A stretch of DNA of 45,657 nucleotides from a virus: positions 1-45,657 of IMG/VR virus record IMGVR_UViG_3300032753_000056. The stretch is one strand, 5' to 3'. The notes beneath the pieces are model-generated. The model searched no databases and was not told the origin of the DNA. It saw only the letters and a program-made list of their open reading frames with translations. The stretch's first letter is position 1; every line of letters begins with the position of its first letter. Of the stretch, positions 1 to 7,348 are shown piece by piece. The position numbers and the translations under genes are program-made.

Positions 1-1
1 T

Positions 2-106
2 GCGCGGGTTGAAGCTCCGGAATTTCCAGGACTGGACAAGGTTCTAGAAACTGCACAAAAGATGTACGATTTTGTTAATCAAAGTCGACCAACTGCATCT
101 AAATAA
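2..106 (+). CDS. C-terminal end of an unidentified protein (5' end outside window)
   Basis: An open frame enters from the left edge and ends at TAA 104-106, giving the last 34 residues (ending SRPTASK). A transcription terminator follows within 25 bases, which fits the end of an operon. No domain is recognisable in this fragment. Confidence 0.6.
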   Translation, partial: ARVEAPEFPGLDKVLETAQKMYDFVNQSRPTASK

Positions 107-129
107 ACTACCCAATCGGTAAGGGGGAT

Positions 130-158
130 AAATGCTCGATTCGTCGGGCATTTATTTT
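130..158 (+). terminator. Rho-independent terminator
   Basis: A 10-bp stem (130-139 with 144-153, one G-T wobble) closes a TTCG tetraloop and is followed by TTTATTTT. It ends the transcript of the partial upstream gene, just before a new promoter. Confidence 0.8.
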
Positions 159-169
159 GGATAAAGAGG

Positions 170-198
170 TTGACTACAGCTACAATTTTTGATACTAT
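170..198 (+). promoter_or_regulatory. sigma70-type promoter
   Basis: TTGACT (170-175), 17-bp spacer, TACTAT (193-198). The next start codon is ATG 204, so the leader is at most a few bases long. Confidence 0.75.
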
Positions 199-203
199 GA
201 ATT

Positions 204-413
204 ATGGAAAAGAGTTGCACACATTTCGTCGGATTTAACGGTGATGAATTCACCAGGGCCTGTGCTTTTTTTGGCAAGCCCGATTTCATCCATCGTTTTT
301 GGGACGGTCGAGCCAAATCTATGGTTATGGATTGGGATACGGTGGTATTTGCCAAAGGTACCGAATTCGATACTCCACAGATGTTTTCCTTTGATGACTC
401 GCAGGTGATGTAA
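204..413 (+). CDS. Hypothetical small protein (69 aa)
   Basis: First gene after the promoter at 170-198 and the head of a run of overlapping genes. The product is acidic and aromatic-rich with no transmembrane segment or recognised motif. The ATG is only about six bases from the -10 box, so the transcript would be almost leaderless. Function unknown. Confidence 0.6.
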   Translation: MEKSCTHFVGFNGDEFTRACAFFGKPDFIHRFWDGRAKSMVMDWDTVVFAKGTEFDTPQMFSFDDSQVM

Positions 414-414
414 T

Positions 415-588
415 ATGACACAACGCAATTACTTTTCTGAAGGGCACAATGCCTTCTATTCGGGTAACGGATATCGACCCGAAGATATCAACGACTATAA
501 AGAATTTATGCGTGGATGGAATGCTGCTCGTGATCAAGAATATGAAGAATTCATTGAGGATGAGAGGCGCTGCGGACGGGCCGAATGA
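415..588 (+). CDS. Small RMF-like protein (57 aa)
   Basis: ATG 415 to TGA 588; the stop overlaps the next ATG (585) as ATGA. The pattern SEGHNAFYSG...P...MRGWNAARDQ resembles ribosome modulation factor and its phage relatives (G..A...G, then a GW..A motif near the C-terminus). If so it could bind ribosomes or nucleic acid. That is an inference from a short motif; a plain phage hypothetical protein is equally possible. Confidence 0.6.
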   Translation: MTQRNYFSEGHNAFYSGNGYRPEDINDYKEFMRGWNAARDQEYEEFIEDERRCGRAE

Positions 589-1172
589 AGTACGGACCTA
601 AAACTAAATCTGTCGAAGCATTTTTGTGCTATCTCATGAAGATGATTCCGGAAGATCATGGTAATGTTATAGGTGCGTTGTGTGCAGCGAAACCAAACTT
701 ATGGGAACACGATGAACATTACTCTGATGCTGAAACGAAGGCTCAGGTTTCTGCGATCATGGCTCATAAATGTGATTATGAGAAGATGGAATTAGCAGGA
801 CATCACGCTGATCTTCTTACGCAGGAAAATCTTTTTACGTGTTCAGTAGCTCGATATGCTGCATTTGAGATTCAGGGTGCAGACTTCTTGCGCGAGAATA
901 ACACGCCCTTTTTCTTTTTGCCGATGTTTGGATTCACTAATCCGGATTCAATCATTTCGGAGGTTCGTGCTATTCTAGAAAGCAGAAACCCGAGCAGTAA
1001 GAAAAAGGCTAAGAAAAATTTCATTCAATGGAAAAGACCGTCATTTAAAGTTTTCAGTGCTATTGGCTTTTACTTGTTACTGATGTTTATTTTCGGTATG
1101 TCAACTATGAGTTTTGTTTTATTGACCGTTCATTGGTTGTATACCCACCGACACTCACTTTGGCTAAACTAA
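585..1172 (+). CDS. Hypothetical protein with C-terminal membrane anchor (195 aa)
   Basis: Starts inside the stop of the preceding gene (ATGA). Residues 1-145 look soluble and mixed alpha/beta; a lysine-rich stretch (about 138-150) is followed by a hydrophobic region (about 155-185) able to cross the membrane once or twice. This suggests an N-terminal cytoplasmic domain tethered to the inner membrane. No family recognised. Confidence 0.65.
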   Translation: MKYGPKTKSVEAFLCYLMKMIPEDHGNVIGALCAAKPNLWEHDEHYSDAETKAQVSAIMAHKCDYEKMELAGHHADLLTQENLFTCSVARYAAFEIQGADFLRENNTPFFFLPMFGFTNPDSIISEVRAILESRNPSSKKKAKKNFIQWKRPSFKVFSAIGFYLLLMFIFGMSTMSFVLLTVHWLYTHRHSLWLN

Positions 1173-1178
1173 AATATT

Positions 1179-1364
1179 ATGACTGAAATAACTAGAAGCA
1201 CCTGCTGGGATCAAGGAATAGAACCAAACGATTGGGTAGCGTATGCTACTTGGAATGAACCGCACAAGACGATTCATATCGATGAGTTCCGTAACCCTAA
1301 TCTTATCAGCAAAAGACAACAACCTCCGCCAGGCGGTTGGACTACTAAAAATGAAGGTAAATAA
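1179..1364 (+). CDS. Hypothetical small protein (61 aa)
   Basis: Follows the previous gene by six bases; its TAA directly abuts the ATG of the YqeY-like gene at 1365. Soluble, tryptophan-rich, with a proline-rich C-terminus (QQPPPGG). No recognised domain; real by context. Confidence 0.55.
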   Translation: MTEITRSTCWDQGIEPNDWVAYATWNEPHKTIHIDEFRNPNLISKRQQPPPGGWTTKNEGK

Positions 1365-1796
1365 ATGACTATTTTTGAAACTATCAAAGCTGATGTCCTT
1401 CAGGCTCGTAAGGACCGTGACCAGGCTAAGGTGAACGTACTTAATACGCTCATTGCAGAGCTATGCCGAGAAACTAAGGAACCGAATGACGATCAAGTTG
1501 GTAAGGGTGTTCGCAAGTTTCTAAAGAATCTAGACGCCAACATTCAGGCTCTTGCATCAGTCAAGATGAGTTCTCCGGAACTAGAACGTGAAGTACAGAT
1601 TGTCTCTGCCTACAGTCAACAAACAGACATGGTTGATTTTCAGCCTGTCTGTGATATACTGATTGCTGGCAATCCTGAGAAGATTCTGTCTGAAAAGACT
1701 ATCGGCTGGTTCGTCGGACAAACCATGAAGTCTGTTGGCGGTAAGGCCAATCCATCTAGCATTAAGACATATCTAGAAAGCAAAATCAATGAATAG
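1365..1796 (+). CDS. YqeY/GatB-like domain protein (143 aa)
   Basis: The N-terminus (TIFETIKADVLQARKDRDQ...LNTLIAELC) and the helix around V50-L60 match the YqeY family, whose cellular members resemble the tRNA-binding tail domain of the GatB amidotransferase subunit. Length matches the usual ~150 residues. The C-terminal part (ILSEKTIGWFVGQTMKSVGGKANP) corresponds to the conserved glycine-rich helix of YqeY. In bacteria yqeY sits near translation genes and its exact role is unsettled. It overlaps the next gene by eight bases. With the phage's IF-1 and tRNAs it may belong to a translation-directed gene set (inference). Confidence 0.75.
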   Translation: MTIFETIKADVLQARKDRDQAKVNVLNTLIAELCRETKEPNDDQVGKGVRKFLKNLDANIQALASVKMSSPELEREVQIVSAYSQQTDMVDFQPVCDILIAGNPEKILSEKTIGWFVGQTMKSVGGKANPSSIKTYLESKINE

Positions 1797-1962
1797 CTAC
1801 GAATGGGTAAAGAACAACATTACCGTAATTACCGAACTAAATCTTCGGCAAATTCGTGAATGGCAAGACGCCAATCCTGATAAGGAATGGACGCCAGCAG
1901 TGCTGGGATGGCATTTCTTTGACTGGATGAAGAGGAACTCCGATGGGAATGTATGTCAATAA
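1789..1962 (+). CDS. Hypothetical small protein (57 aa)
   Basis: ATG 1789 lies within the end of the YqeY-like gene and the stop is at 1960-1962. Tryptophan-rich (five Trp). Overlaps both neighbours, the usual layout for phage micro-genes. Function unknown. Confidence 0.55.
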   Translation: MNSYEWVKNNITVITELNLRQIREWQDANPDKEWTPAVLGWHFFDWMKRNSDGNVCQ

Positions 1963-2155
1963 AGATGGTCAGCTAGTATTACATGATCATTTTTGGAAAG
2001 TTAAGCAACCTATTTCCTGGAGTGCAAAGCCGGTTTTCTTTGGTCTGTTTCAATCATACAAAGTATTGAAGTATCGATATAATCACGGTGTGTATGAAGA
2101 AGCTTGGATGCCGTCTTCATATGCTGAAATCGAATCAAACGCGAGTTATGATTAA
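1943..2155 (+). CDS. Hypothetical small protein (70 aa)
   Basis: Starts 20 bases inside the previous frame and ends just before the promoter at 2160. Aromatic and basic-rich with no membrane segment. No family recognised. Confidence 0.55.
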   Translation: MGMYVNKDGQLVLHDHFWKVKQPISWSAKPVFFGLFQSYKVLKYRYNHGVYEEAWMPSSYAEIESNASYD

Positions 2156-2159
2156 ACGG

Positions 2160-2187
2160 TTGACTTGCTGCATTCTTAGTGTATAGT
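2160..2187 (+). promoter_or_regulatory. sigma70-type promoter
   Basis: TTGACT (2160-2165), 16-bp spacer, TATAGT (2182-2187), four bases after the stop of the previous gene. Drives the membrane-protein pair beginning at 2219; AUGGAGAA before that start is a good ribosome binding site. Confidence 0.7.
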
Positions 2188-2218
2188 ACTAATACGATCT
2201 AACTTATGGAGAACGACA

Positions 2219-2434
2219 ATGCCTTCTGAACTTCCGCGTATGCCGGGTGAAACGTATCAATCCATGCTTCGTCATGGTTCTGCTAAGGGCCTTGGTCTTC
2301 AAGCCGGCGAAGTTGCTTGGTCTGGTTCTAGGAAGGGTCCTACTTTCTCTAAGGGCGCCAAGCTTGTCGTGGCCGGATCTGTGCTTGGTATTGCGGCCGC
2401 AGTTGCCGGATTTGTTTTTCTGATGAGCGGATAA
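2219..2434 (+). CDS. Small C-terminally anchored membrane protein (71 aa)
   Basis: Preceded by GGAGAACGACA. The first 45 residues are soluble and basic; residues ~47-69 are a single hydrophobic, Ala/Gly/Val-rich segment ending at the C-terminus (tail-anchored layout). Unknown function; co-transcribed with the next small membrane protein. Confidence 0.65.
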   Translation: MPSELPRMPGETYQSMLRHGSAKGLGLQAGEVAWSGSRKGPTFSKGAKLVVAGSVLGIAAAVAGFVFLMSG

Positions 2435-2437
2435 CGC

Positions 2438-2656
2438 ATGCCAGGTAATCGGAAACAGATTATCAGCCTTCTATGTATCGCCGTAATTAGTACATATTTG
2501 CTTGTTGGTTCGTATGTAGGATTACTCTTTAAGAGTAATATCCCTGCAATCAATTTGTACGGAGAAGCATATATTGCGTTAACGTGGCCGGCCTGGTTTA
2601 AAAACTCGTATGTTAATCTTCCGGTACCAAATTGGGTATTCACGTTTAAGGATTGA
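2438..2656 (+). CDS. Small membrane protein (72 aa)
   Basis: N-terminal basic residues (PGNRKQ) are followed by one hydrophobic segment at ~8-30, then an aromatic-rich tail that would lie outside the membrane. Three bases after its neighbour, so translationally coupled. No family recognised. Confidence 0.6.
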   Translation: MPGNRKQIISLLCIAVISTYLLVGSYVGLLFKSNIPAINLYGEAYIALTWPAWFKNSYVNLPVPNWVFTFKD

Positions 2657-2662
2657 AAAACA

Positions 2663-3001
2663 ATGGACACTCATACTATTATCTACATGAATCGGGCTGA
2701 GGAAGCTGATCGGCGCGCGGCACAGTTGGCTATGCAAAACGAAAAGTTAGCTTCGGAATTAGCACGGGTGAAGGCTAGCTACGCTGATGCTATGGAAAAA
2801 TGGAGCTTATACGTTCAGGAATTTGCACCGAGAGCGAAGAAGGAAGACAACCGAGTAGATTTGGAAATCGAGCTAGAGCATGAAGAAATTTATGATCTTA
2901 TGCTTATGGCACACGAGCGAGACATAACACTCAATCAATTGATTGAGGAATCGCTAACTATTGCTATGCAAAATTTCGACGAATCTAAAATTACAGAGTA
3001 A
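2663..3001 (+). CDS. Coiled-coil protein with RHH-like C-terminus (112 aa)
   Basis: Residues ~10-50 form a heptad-rich coiled coil (RAAQLAMQNEKLASELARVK). The C-terminal section (LEIELEHEEIYDLMLMAHE, then TLNQLIEESL) has the strand-helix-helix pattern seen in ribbon-helix-helix DNA-binding proteins, including a T-L-N-Q-L-I helix start. A DNA-binding regulator is possible but not proved. Confidence 0.6.
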   Translation: MDTHTIIYMNRAEEADRRAAQLAMQNEKLASELARVKASYADAMEKWSLYVQEFAPRAKKEDNRVDLEIELEHEEIYDLMLMAHERDITLNQLIEESLTIAMQNFDESKITE

Positions 3002-3006
3002 GAATA

Positions 3007-3137
3007 ATGGCTAAACATTTTAAATATCCAGCGCCCGGCTTTATAGCGACTTTAAGTGCTGCACAAAAATCATGATTTTTGGTCCAAAGAGAAAATTTGA
3101 GATAAAAATCCAAGGTCCCAAAAATATAGACCATTAG
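3007..3137 (+). other. Two overlapping micro-ORFs (22 and 21 aa)
   Basis: ATG 3007-TGA 3075 and ATG 3072-TAG 3137 overlap as ATGA and fill the gap before the 3167 gene. They carry no recognisable motif. They may be leader peptides or chance frames; they are recorded because the intergenic space is otherwise empty. Confidence 0.25.
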
Positions 3138-3166
3138 CTATTGTGAAGCATTGAGAAAGACGAGAC

Positions 3167-3331
3167 ATGACACCGCTTGCCGTTAAAATCATGATTGATA
3201 ATCGCGTTAAGGAACTTGACGCTCTTATCAAATCTTCTGATGAAAAGCATCACTACGCTCTTATGGCGGCGCAGTTTGAACTCCTCCGTCTCGGACAAAA
3301 GATCATTCAACTTGAACAGGCTGAGAATTAA
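3167..3331 (+). CDS. Small helical protein (54 aa)
   Basis: ATG 3167, TAA 3331. Almost entirely alpha-helical with heptad-like spacing of Leu/Ile (VKELDALIKSS, FELLRLGQKIIQLEQ), so probably a short helical hairpin or coiled coil. An almost ideal promoter for the next operon follows 24 bases downstream. Confidence 0.6.
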   Translation: MTPLAVKIMIDNRVKELDALIKSSDEKHHYALMAAQFELLRLGQKIIQLEQAEN

Positions 3332-3354
3332 ATCAAAAGATTTCAAAATATAGG

Positions 3355-3383
3355 TTGACACCTATTGCCCATTCTACTATTAT
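3355..3383 (+). promoter_or_regulatory. sigma70-type promoter with nearby TATAAATA box
   Basis: TTGACA (3355-3360), 17 bp, TATTAT (3378-3383). A perfect T4-late-like TATAAATA follows at 3396-3403, 17 bases before ATG 3421, so this operon may be read both early and late. Confidence 0.75.
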
Positions 3384-3420
3384 AATTCGTAGATTTATAA
3401 ATACATCTAAGGAACGTCAC

Positions 3421-3621
3421 ATGAATATCAACGAAGTCATGCAACCGAGCGAGCAAGCGCTCTTTGAAGCTATCGATGCTAACAATGACACCGGTCTTCG
3501 TACCGAAGATGTTGTCAAGATCATCAAGAGCAAGAACGGTCCGTGGTCTGGGCCTTACACCCTTGAGGAATCTAAGGCTCGGTTGCGAGCGGTAGCGGAA
3601 GCTAATGGCATCTCCTTTTAA
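3421..3621 (+). CDS. Hypothetical protein (66 aa), possible antitoxin partner
   Basis: ATG 3421 was chosen because AAGGAACGTCAC precedes it and both promoter elements lie upstream; the frame is open further 5' but overlaps the promoter. Short, charged, helical. It overlaps by 17 bases the next gene, which has a RelE/YafQ-like fold signature, an arrangement typical of antitoxin-toxin pairs. No recognised DNA-binding domain supports that beyond context. Confidence 0.6.
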   Translation: MNINEVMQPSEQALFEAIDANNDTGLRTEDVVKIIKSKNGPWSGPYTLEESKARLRAVAEANGISF

Positions 3622-4048
3622 AGGTCAACCTGTAAACACAGTGGTGTTTGATTACGGACCTCTTTGGGACGAGTCATTGATTTCTGCCATCAAGGACACT
3701 CCTAATATTCTCAAGAAGATTGAGGAGTTTCAAGAAGTTAAGAGTCGGGATCCAATAACACCGTTTGGTCCAAGTGATAATCGCTTTAAATCCGAAGGGG
3801 CATACGCCCAGTATATGCCAAAAGCTAGAAAGGCCCACTTGTCTTCGGACATGTCTATAGTGTATGAACTATCCGGTAGAAAGCCTACAACAATTAAATT
3901 ATACGGAGTATTCACCCATGCTCAATTGGGTACGGGCCAACCACCCAACATAAAAATTCAACAAAATATGGCGAAGCGCCTTGCAAAAGAAGACGCTGAC
4001 CCTTGCGACGATGACTTGAACACCCTAATTGAATCCTGGCTTAGATAA
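3605..4048 (+). CDS. Possible RelE/YafQ-fold protein (147 aa)
   Basis: The C-terminal half (RKAHLSSDMSIVYEL, then IKLYGVFTHAQLGTG) matches the strand order and the D-x-x-I-V-Y / H-x-x-L-G pattern of RelE/YafQ-type mRNA interferases (loading strand followed by a conserved His near the end). The N-terminal ~70 residues are extra relative to a ~90-residue toxin. It shares an operon and overlaps with the 66-aa gene upstream. It might be a true endoribonuclease or a phage protein re-using the fold; the match was made by eye only. Confidence 0.55.
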   Translation: MASPFKGQPVNTVVFDYGPLWDESLISAIKDTPNILKKIEEFQEVKSRDPITPFGPSDNRFKSEGAYAQYMPKARKAHLSSDMSIVYELSGRKPTTIKLYGVFTHAQLGTGQPPNIKIQQNMAKRLAKEDADPCDDDLNTLIESWLR

Positions 4049-4097
4049 CCTACTAAGTCAGTGCATAACCTAATACGAAAATAGGTAAACTTTCGGC

Positions 4098-4126
4098 TTG
4101 ACCTTTTCCTCATTCAGCATTATAAC
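4098..4126 (+). promoter_or_regulatory. sigma70-type promoter
   Basis: TTGACC (4098-4103), 17 bp, TATAAC (4121-4126), upstream of the OB-fold gene at 4159. Confidence 0.7.
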
Positions 4127-4158
4127 TAGTACATAGTTTGAAGCAACGGAACAAAGAA

Positions 4159-4809
4159 ATGGCTCGCCCTTCTTATCAAAAAGTGATTCGCTCTTACGAA
4201 ACTGCCGACGTGTTTTCTGCGGCTACTGCTGCGCAACGCATCAACGGTTCTTATATTCGGGAACTCACTGCTGAACCCCCCGAAGGTACTCAACTCAATC
4301 GTAACATCGTCAACCGCCTTTTGGCTGATACTACTCAAATTACCGAAGAGGATCGCATTGAAGGCGCCAAGGTTCGGCAGTATTATCAGGGCCTTACTTT
4401 CAAGATTCTTAAGGGAATCACGCTGAATGATTTTGAATATCAGGCTCTGACGCTCGCTAACTGTGAAACTATCGAGACTTCTCTAGGCGTCGGAGTGATC
4501 ACGTCTCTTCCGTCTTGCTATCTTCGTTCTATCGCCCGCGATGAAGCCGAACGCAAGGTTCGTTACGCTAATGGTGGCTATCTTGCTGCTCCGGGCGTTA
4601 AGGTCAATGATGTTGTGCTTGAGGTTATGAAGTCCGTCTATTCTGAAAAGTACGGTGTGTATTTCATTACGTGCCTCACTCCCGACAAGCAAGCGGTGTT
4701 CTTTAGCTATCGGGAACGTCTGCTTGTTGGCAACACTATTAAGGTCAGCGGTCGGGTTAAGGCTCACCGGGACGGTTCCACCCAACTATCACACACAAAG
4801 GTTATTTAA
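4159..4809 (+). CDS. Protein with C-terminal OB-fold-like domain (216 aa)
   Basis: ATG 4159 (MARPSYQK) is preferred over an in-frame TTG at 4138, which would sit too close to the transcription start. Residues ~150-216 (VNDVVLEVMKSV, KYGVYFITCLTPD, LLVGNTIKVSGRVKAHRDG) have the five-strand OB-fold rhythm found in many phage nucleic-acid-binding proteins, with a terminal H-x-x-G...QLSHTKV strand. The N-terminal part is unassigned. Probably binds nucleic acid; substrate unknown. Confidence 0.65.
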   Translation: MARPSYQKVIRSYETADVFSAATAAQRINGSYIRELTAEPPEGTQLNRNIVNRLLADTTQITEEDRIEGAKVRQYYQGLTFKILKGITLNDFEYQALTLANCETIETSLGVGVITSLPSCYLRSIARDEAERKVRYANGGYLAAPGVKVNDVVLEVMKSVYSEKYGVYFITCLTPDKQAVFFSYRERLLVGNTIKVSGRVKAHRDGSTQLSHTKVI

Positions 4810-4811
4810 TT

Positions 4812-4967
4812 ATGGATATGAAGTGGTATTTTATTGCAATAGCTGTGATTTTTGCTAGTATGTTTGCTGAGCAGGCATATGATTCTCACTACAAGGCTCA
4901 GTGCAGAATCGCCTATTCTAAGTATAACCACACTCCCGAAGAAATTAACAAAGTCTGCGGGAACTGA
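4812..4967 (+). CDS. Small membrane-anchored protein (51 aa)
   Basis: ATG 4812, TGA 4967. One hydrophobic N-terminal segment (residues ~5-20, WYFIAIAVIFASMF) followed by a charged tail with two cysteines. Could be a signal anchor or an uncleaved secretion signal. A large RNA stem begins at its stop codon. Confidence 0.6.
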   Translation: MDMKWYFIAIAVIFASMFAEQAYDSHYKAQCRIAYSKYNHTPEEINKVCGN

Positions 4968-5062
4968 ATAAGTGCCTGAGGGACCCGAGTGGTCTTTCGT
5001 AAATTGGGTCTCCCTTAAGTGGGTTGTAAATTCCCTAAGTGGACTGTCTCTCAGGCATTTAT
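4968..5062 (+). other. Large branched RNA stem-loop
   Basis: Bases 4968-4983 pair with 5047-5062 (about 15 bp including wobbles; core TGCCTGAG with CTCAGGCA). The enclosed ~63 bases hold two smaller stems (GGGACCC with GGGTCTCCC; CTTA..GGG with CCCTAAG). It sits between two genes and just before a GTG start, so it could act as a processing site, attenuator or regulatory leader. The poor U-tract makes a simple terminator less likely. Confidence 0.5.
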
Positions 5063-5070
5063 ATACTATC

Positions 5071-5337
5071 GTGATTAGGCTCGGTAAAAACATAGAGGAT
5101 TTCGGTGAGATCACGACGTGGTGCGAGGAAACCTTTGGTCCTTCACTTCCGTGGCAAGAAAATGTTGTCAACGGAATTGATGGTTCGGGCTGGCGTCTCA
5201 GCGTTGATATAGTTCCTGAAAGAATTATGTGGCTTAGTCAACCTGATCATGGATACATTGATTGGCCATGTCCGTATATAACTTTACAAACAACCAATCC
5301 TAGTTGGGAAACCTTTGCTGCGTTGAGGTGGGAATAA
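5071..5337 (+). CDS. Hypothetical protein (89 aa)
   Basis: The frame is open from GTG 4972, but the 5' part coincides with the RNA stem-loop, so GTG 5071 (MIRLGKNIEDF) is the more credible start. Tryptophan-rich soluble protein; no domain recognised. Its stop overlaps the next start (TAATG). The start choice is uncertain because no clear ribosome binding site precedes either codon. Confidence 0.5.
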   Translation: MIRLGKNIEDFGEITTWCEETFGPSLPWQENVVNGIDGSGWRLSVDIVPERIMWLSQPDHGYIDWPCPYITLQTTNPSWETFAALRWE

Positions 5338-5534
5338 TGTCTAGTGCTGAAAAAGAAAATGTTTTTAGAGTCTTAAAAGATGAACCATTATTGGTTACTA
5401 GTTTTTGGTGTAGGTTTGGCTGGCATCGTTGGTTGAAATGGTCAGAACCCAAAAAAGACGGCATTCACGCTGTACAAACTAGAACCTGTTCATCCTGTAA
5501 TTTATGGTCTCGCAGACGTAAAGATGATTTTTAA
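5337..5534 (+). CDS. Small phage protein with CxxC motif (65 aa)
   Basis: Start ATG 5337 overlaps the preceding stop. The pattern FGWHRWLKWSE...QTRTCSSCN is a frequent small phage family in which a His/Trp-rich strand precedes a single CxxC pair, suggesting half a zinc knuckle. Function unknown. The start of the next gene overlaps its stop (TAATG). Confidence 0.65.
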   Translation: MSSAEKENVFRVLKDEPLLVTSFWCRFGWHRWLKWSEPKKDGIHAVQTRTCSSCNLWSRRRKDDF

Positions 5535-5872
5535 TGATTCCAAAAATTAATAGAACGGTTGTTAACTCAACGCCGAGAACATTAGATGCTAAATGGACGA
5601 TGGACCCGTTGATAATACAATCAGCGGATGACCTCGATACGGAACTCTGGAAAAAACTTTCAGAAGAAGTATCCAAAGAACTCGATTGGGAAGTAGTCAA
5701 ATCGTTGAGCAGCAAACATCATGTTGTCACTATAAACAATCCAAAAGCGGAAGAAATTAAGATTTGGCTTGCGCAGGCCTGTACAGAGCCCTATATAGCT
5801 AAATTTGATTACAGTGAGATTTTGTTCATTTCAGGTGAAGATGCCTCTTGGTGCATTCTTCGATGGGGATGA
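5534..5872 (+). CDS. Phage protein with capsid-arm-like segment (112 aa)
   Basis: Residues ~12-60 (TPRTLDAKWTMDP, then DTELWKKLSEEVSKELDWEVVKSL) follow the pattern R-x-L-x-A-x-[YW]-T-x-[DE]...El..iL..Ei..Ei..evv that I associate with T4 gp23-type major capsid proteins and some short phage proteins. The C-terminal half looks like a small alpha/beta domain (IKIWLAQACTEPYI...ILFISGEDASW). The resemblance may be only to helix packing; the function is unknown. Confidence 0.6.
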   Translation: MIPKINRTVVNSTPRTLDAKWTMDPLIIQSADDLDTELWKKLSEEVSKELDWEVVKSLSSKHHVVTINNPKAEEIKIWLAQACTEPYIAKFDYSEILFISGEDASWCILRWG

Positions 5873-5878
5873 TTTAGT

Positions 5879-5907
5879 TTGACAACCTCACGCTCCTAAG
5901 CTATAAT
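5879..5907 (+). promoter_or_regulatory. Consensus sigma70 promoter for DNA ligase
   Basis: TTGACA (5879-5884), exactly 17 bp, TATAAT (5902-5907): a full consensus match, five bases after the previous stop. Start ATG 5933 follows with AAGGA at 5922-5926. Confidence 0.9.
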
Positions 5908-5932
5908 ACTTTTAAATCATTAAGGAATGCAC

Positions 5933-7348
5933 ATGTCGGCTTATTGGATTAAAGAACTCAACAAAAGCGAATCTCGTCTGCACAAAGAAGAGGTCCTTAA
6001 GAAGGCGTATACTGCTGCTGCAATCGGCAATAAGACCGCTAGCACTTTTATAACCCTGTTGGGTGCATGTTACGACCCATTCAGCACGTACGGAGTCAAG
6101 CAGATTCCTACCACTGACGGAATTGTCGGCGGCGAGAACCCATACGAAGATTTTATGGGACTTCTGAATCGTCTTGCTAAGCGTGAATTGTCAGGTAATG
6201 CTGCGCGAGACGCTATTCAATCAATGGCTGAACGCTTTGACAGCGATGAATGGAACACTTTTGCTGCTGCCGTTCTTCGTCGTGATGTTCGTGCGGGTAT
6301 CAGCACTAGCACAATCAACAAGGTGTTTAAGGGTACTCCGTATGAAGTAGCGACTTTTGAATGTCAGTTGGCTACTAACTGTGAAGGGCGCCCCGAAATG
6401 CGCGGCATCAAGCGTCTTGAACCCAAGCTTGATGGTGTTCGTGTTCTTATGGTTGTTGACCTGGGCCCGGGTGCGATTCCTACTATCACTGTGACTTCGT
6501 ACAGCCGCAATGGTAAGGTTTTTGAAAATTTCACTGGAATCGAAAATCAGATCAAAGCTAATCTTACGCCGATCATGTCTGCATTTGGTCAAAACGGAGG
6601 ATGGTACAGTTTCGTGCTTGACGGTGAAGTCGTTGGTAATTCTTTTCAAGAACTTATGCGACAGGCTCGTCGTAAAACAGACGTGCAAGCAGATGACAGC
6701 GTTTTCCATGTGTTTGACATTATTCCTCTGGTAGATTTCCGCAAAAAGATTTGGTCGACCCCGCTGTCTGATCGAATTGCCCTTCTTGAGACCGTGCGCT
6801 CTACGTTTGACCGTATGCCAAATTTGGAACTGCTGCCTCATATTCAGGTTAATCTTGACACCGCAGAAGGTAAGTCTGAGCTAGAGAAGTACGCCAGTGA
6901 GATGGTCGCACTTGGGTATGAAGGTATTATGATCAAAGACCTAGATCAACCATACGTCTGTGATCGCAGCACTGCATGGATGAAGTGGAAACCTACTATT
7001 ACGGTTGATCTTCAAATTGTCGGGTCCGAAGAAGGTACTGGTCGTAACGAAGGCAGGTTGGGGGCATTGATTTGCGCCGGTGTAGATAATGGTCGAGAAA
7101 TCACGGTAAATGTCGGAAGTGGATACGATGACCAGCTTCGGGCTCAAATTTGGGCAGACATTACTAACACTACTGTTACTTGGGAAAAGAAGGTTAACAA
7201 GGTTTGGGTTACTATGACTGAAACTCCTAGTGGAACTCAACACATTGGTAATACGGTTGAGGTTATGGCTGATGCTGTAACTCAAAATCGAGACGGCACT
7301 TATTCGCTTCGTTTCCCTCGATTTGTTCGCTTTAGGGATGATAAATGA
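5933..7348 (+). CDS. ATP-dependent DNA ligase
   Basis: 471 aa, the size of T4-type ligases. It seals nicks through an enzyme-adenylate intermediate. Motif I is EPKLDGVRV with the nucleotidyl lysine at about K165; motif III is VLDGEVVG; IIIa is VFHVFDI; IV is YEGIMIKD; V is AWMKWKP. The OB-fold domain follows and ends in FPRFVRFRDDK (motif VI-like). An N-terminal all-helical domain precedes the catalytic core. ATG 5933 was chosen over ATG 5927 because AAGGA then has a six-base spacing. It has its own consensus promoter and overlaps the next gene by ATGA. Role: repair and Okazaki-fragment joining during phage replication. Confidence 0.95.
   Translation: MSAYWIKELNKSESRLHKEEVLKKAYTAAAIGNKTASTFITLLGACYDPFSTYGVKQIPTTDGIVGGENPYEDFMGLLNRLAKRELSGNAARDAIQSMAERFDSDEWNTFAAAVLRRDVRAGISTSTINKVFKGTPYEVATFECQLATNCEGRPEMRGIKRLEPKLDGVRVLMVVDLGPGAIPTITVTSYSRNGKVFENFTGIENQIKANLTPIMSAFGQNGGWYSFVLDGEVVGNSFQELMRQARRKTDVQADDSVFHVFDIIPLVDFRKKIWSTPLSDRIALLETVRSTFDRMPNLELLPHIQVNLDTAEGKSELEKYASEMVALGYEGIMIKDLDQPYVCDRSTAWMKWKPTITVDLQIVGSEEGTGRNEGRLGALICAGVDNGREITVNVGSGYDDQLRAQIWADITNTTVTWEKKVNKVWVTMTETPSGTQHIGNTVEVMADAVTQNRDGTYSLRFPRFVRFRDDK

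Noticed and set aside
2299-2670. 123-aa minus-strand frame opposite the two small membrane proteins
   Set aside because: No promoter or ribosome binding site; lies fully antisense to two promoter-driven genes.
6221-6841. 206-aa minus-strand frame within DNA ligase
   Set aside because: Antisense shadow; the plus-strand ligase has all catalytic motifs.
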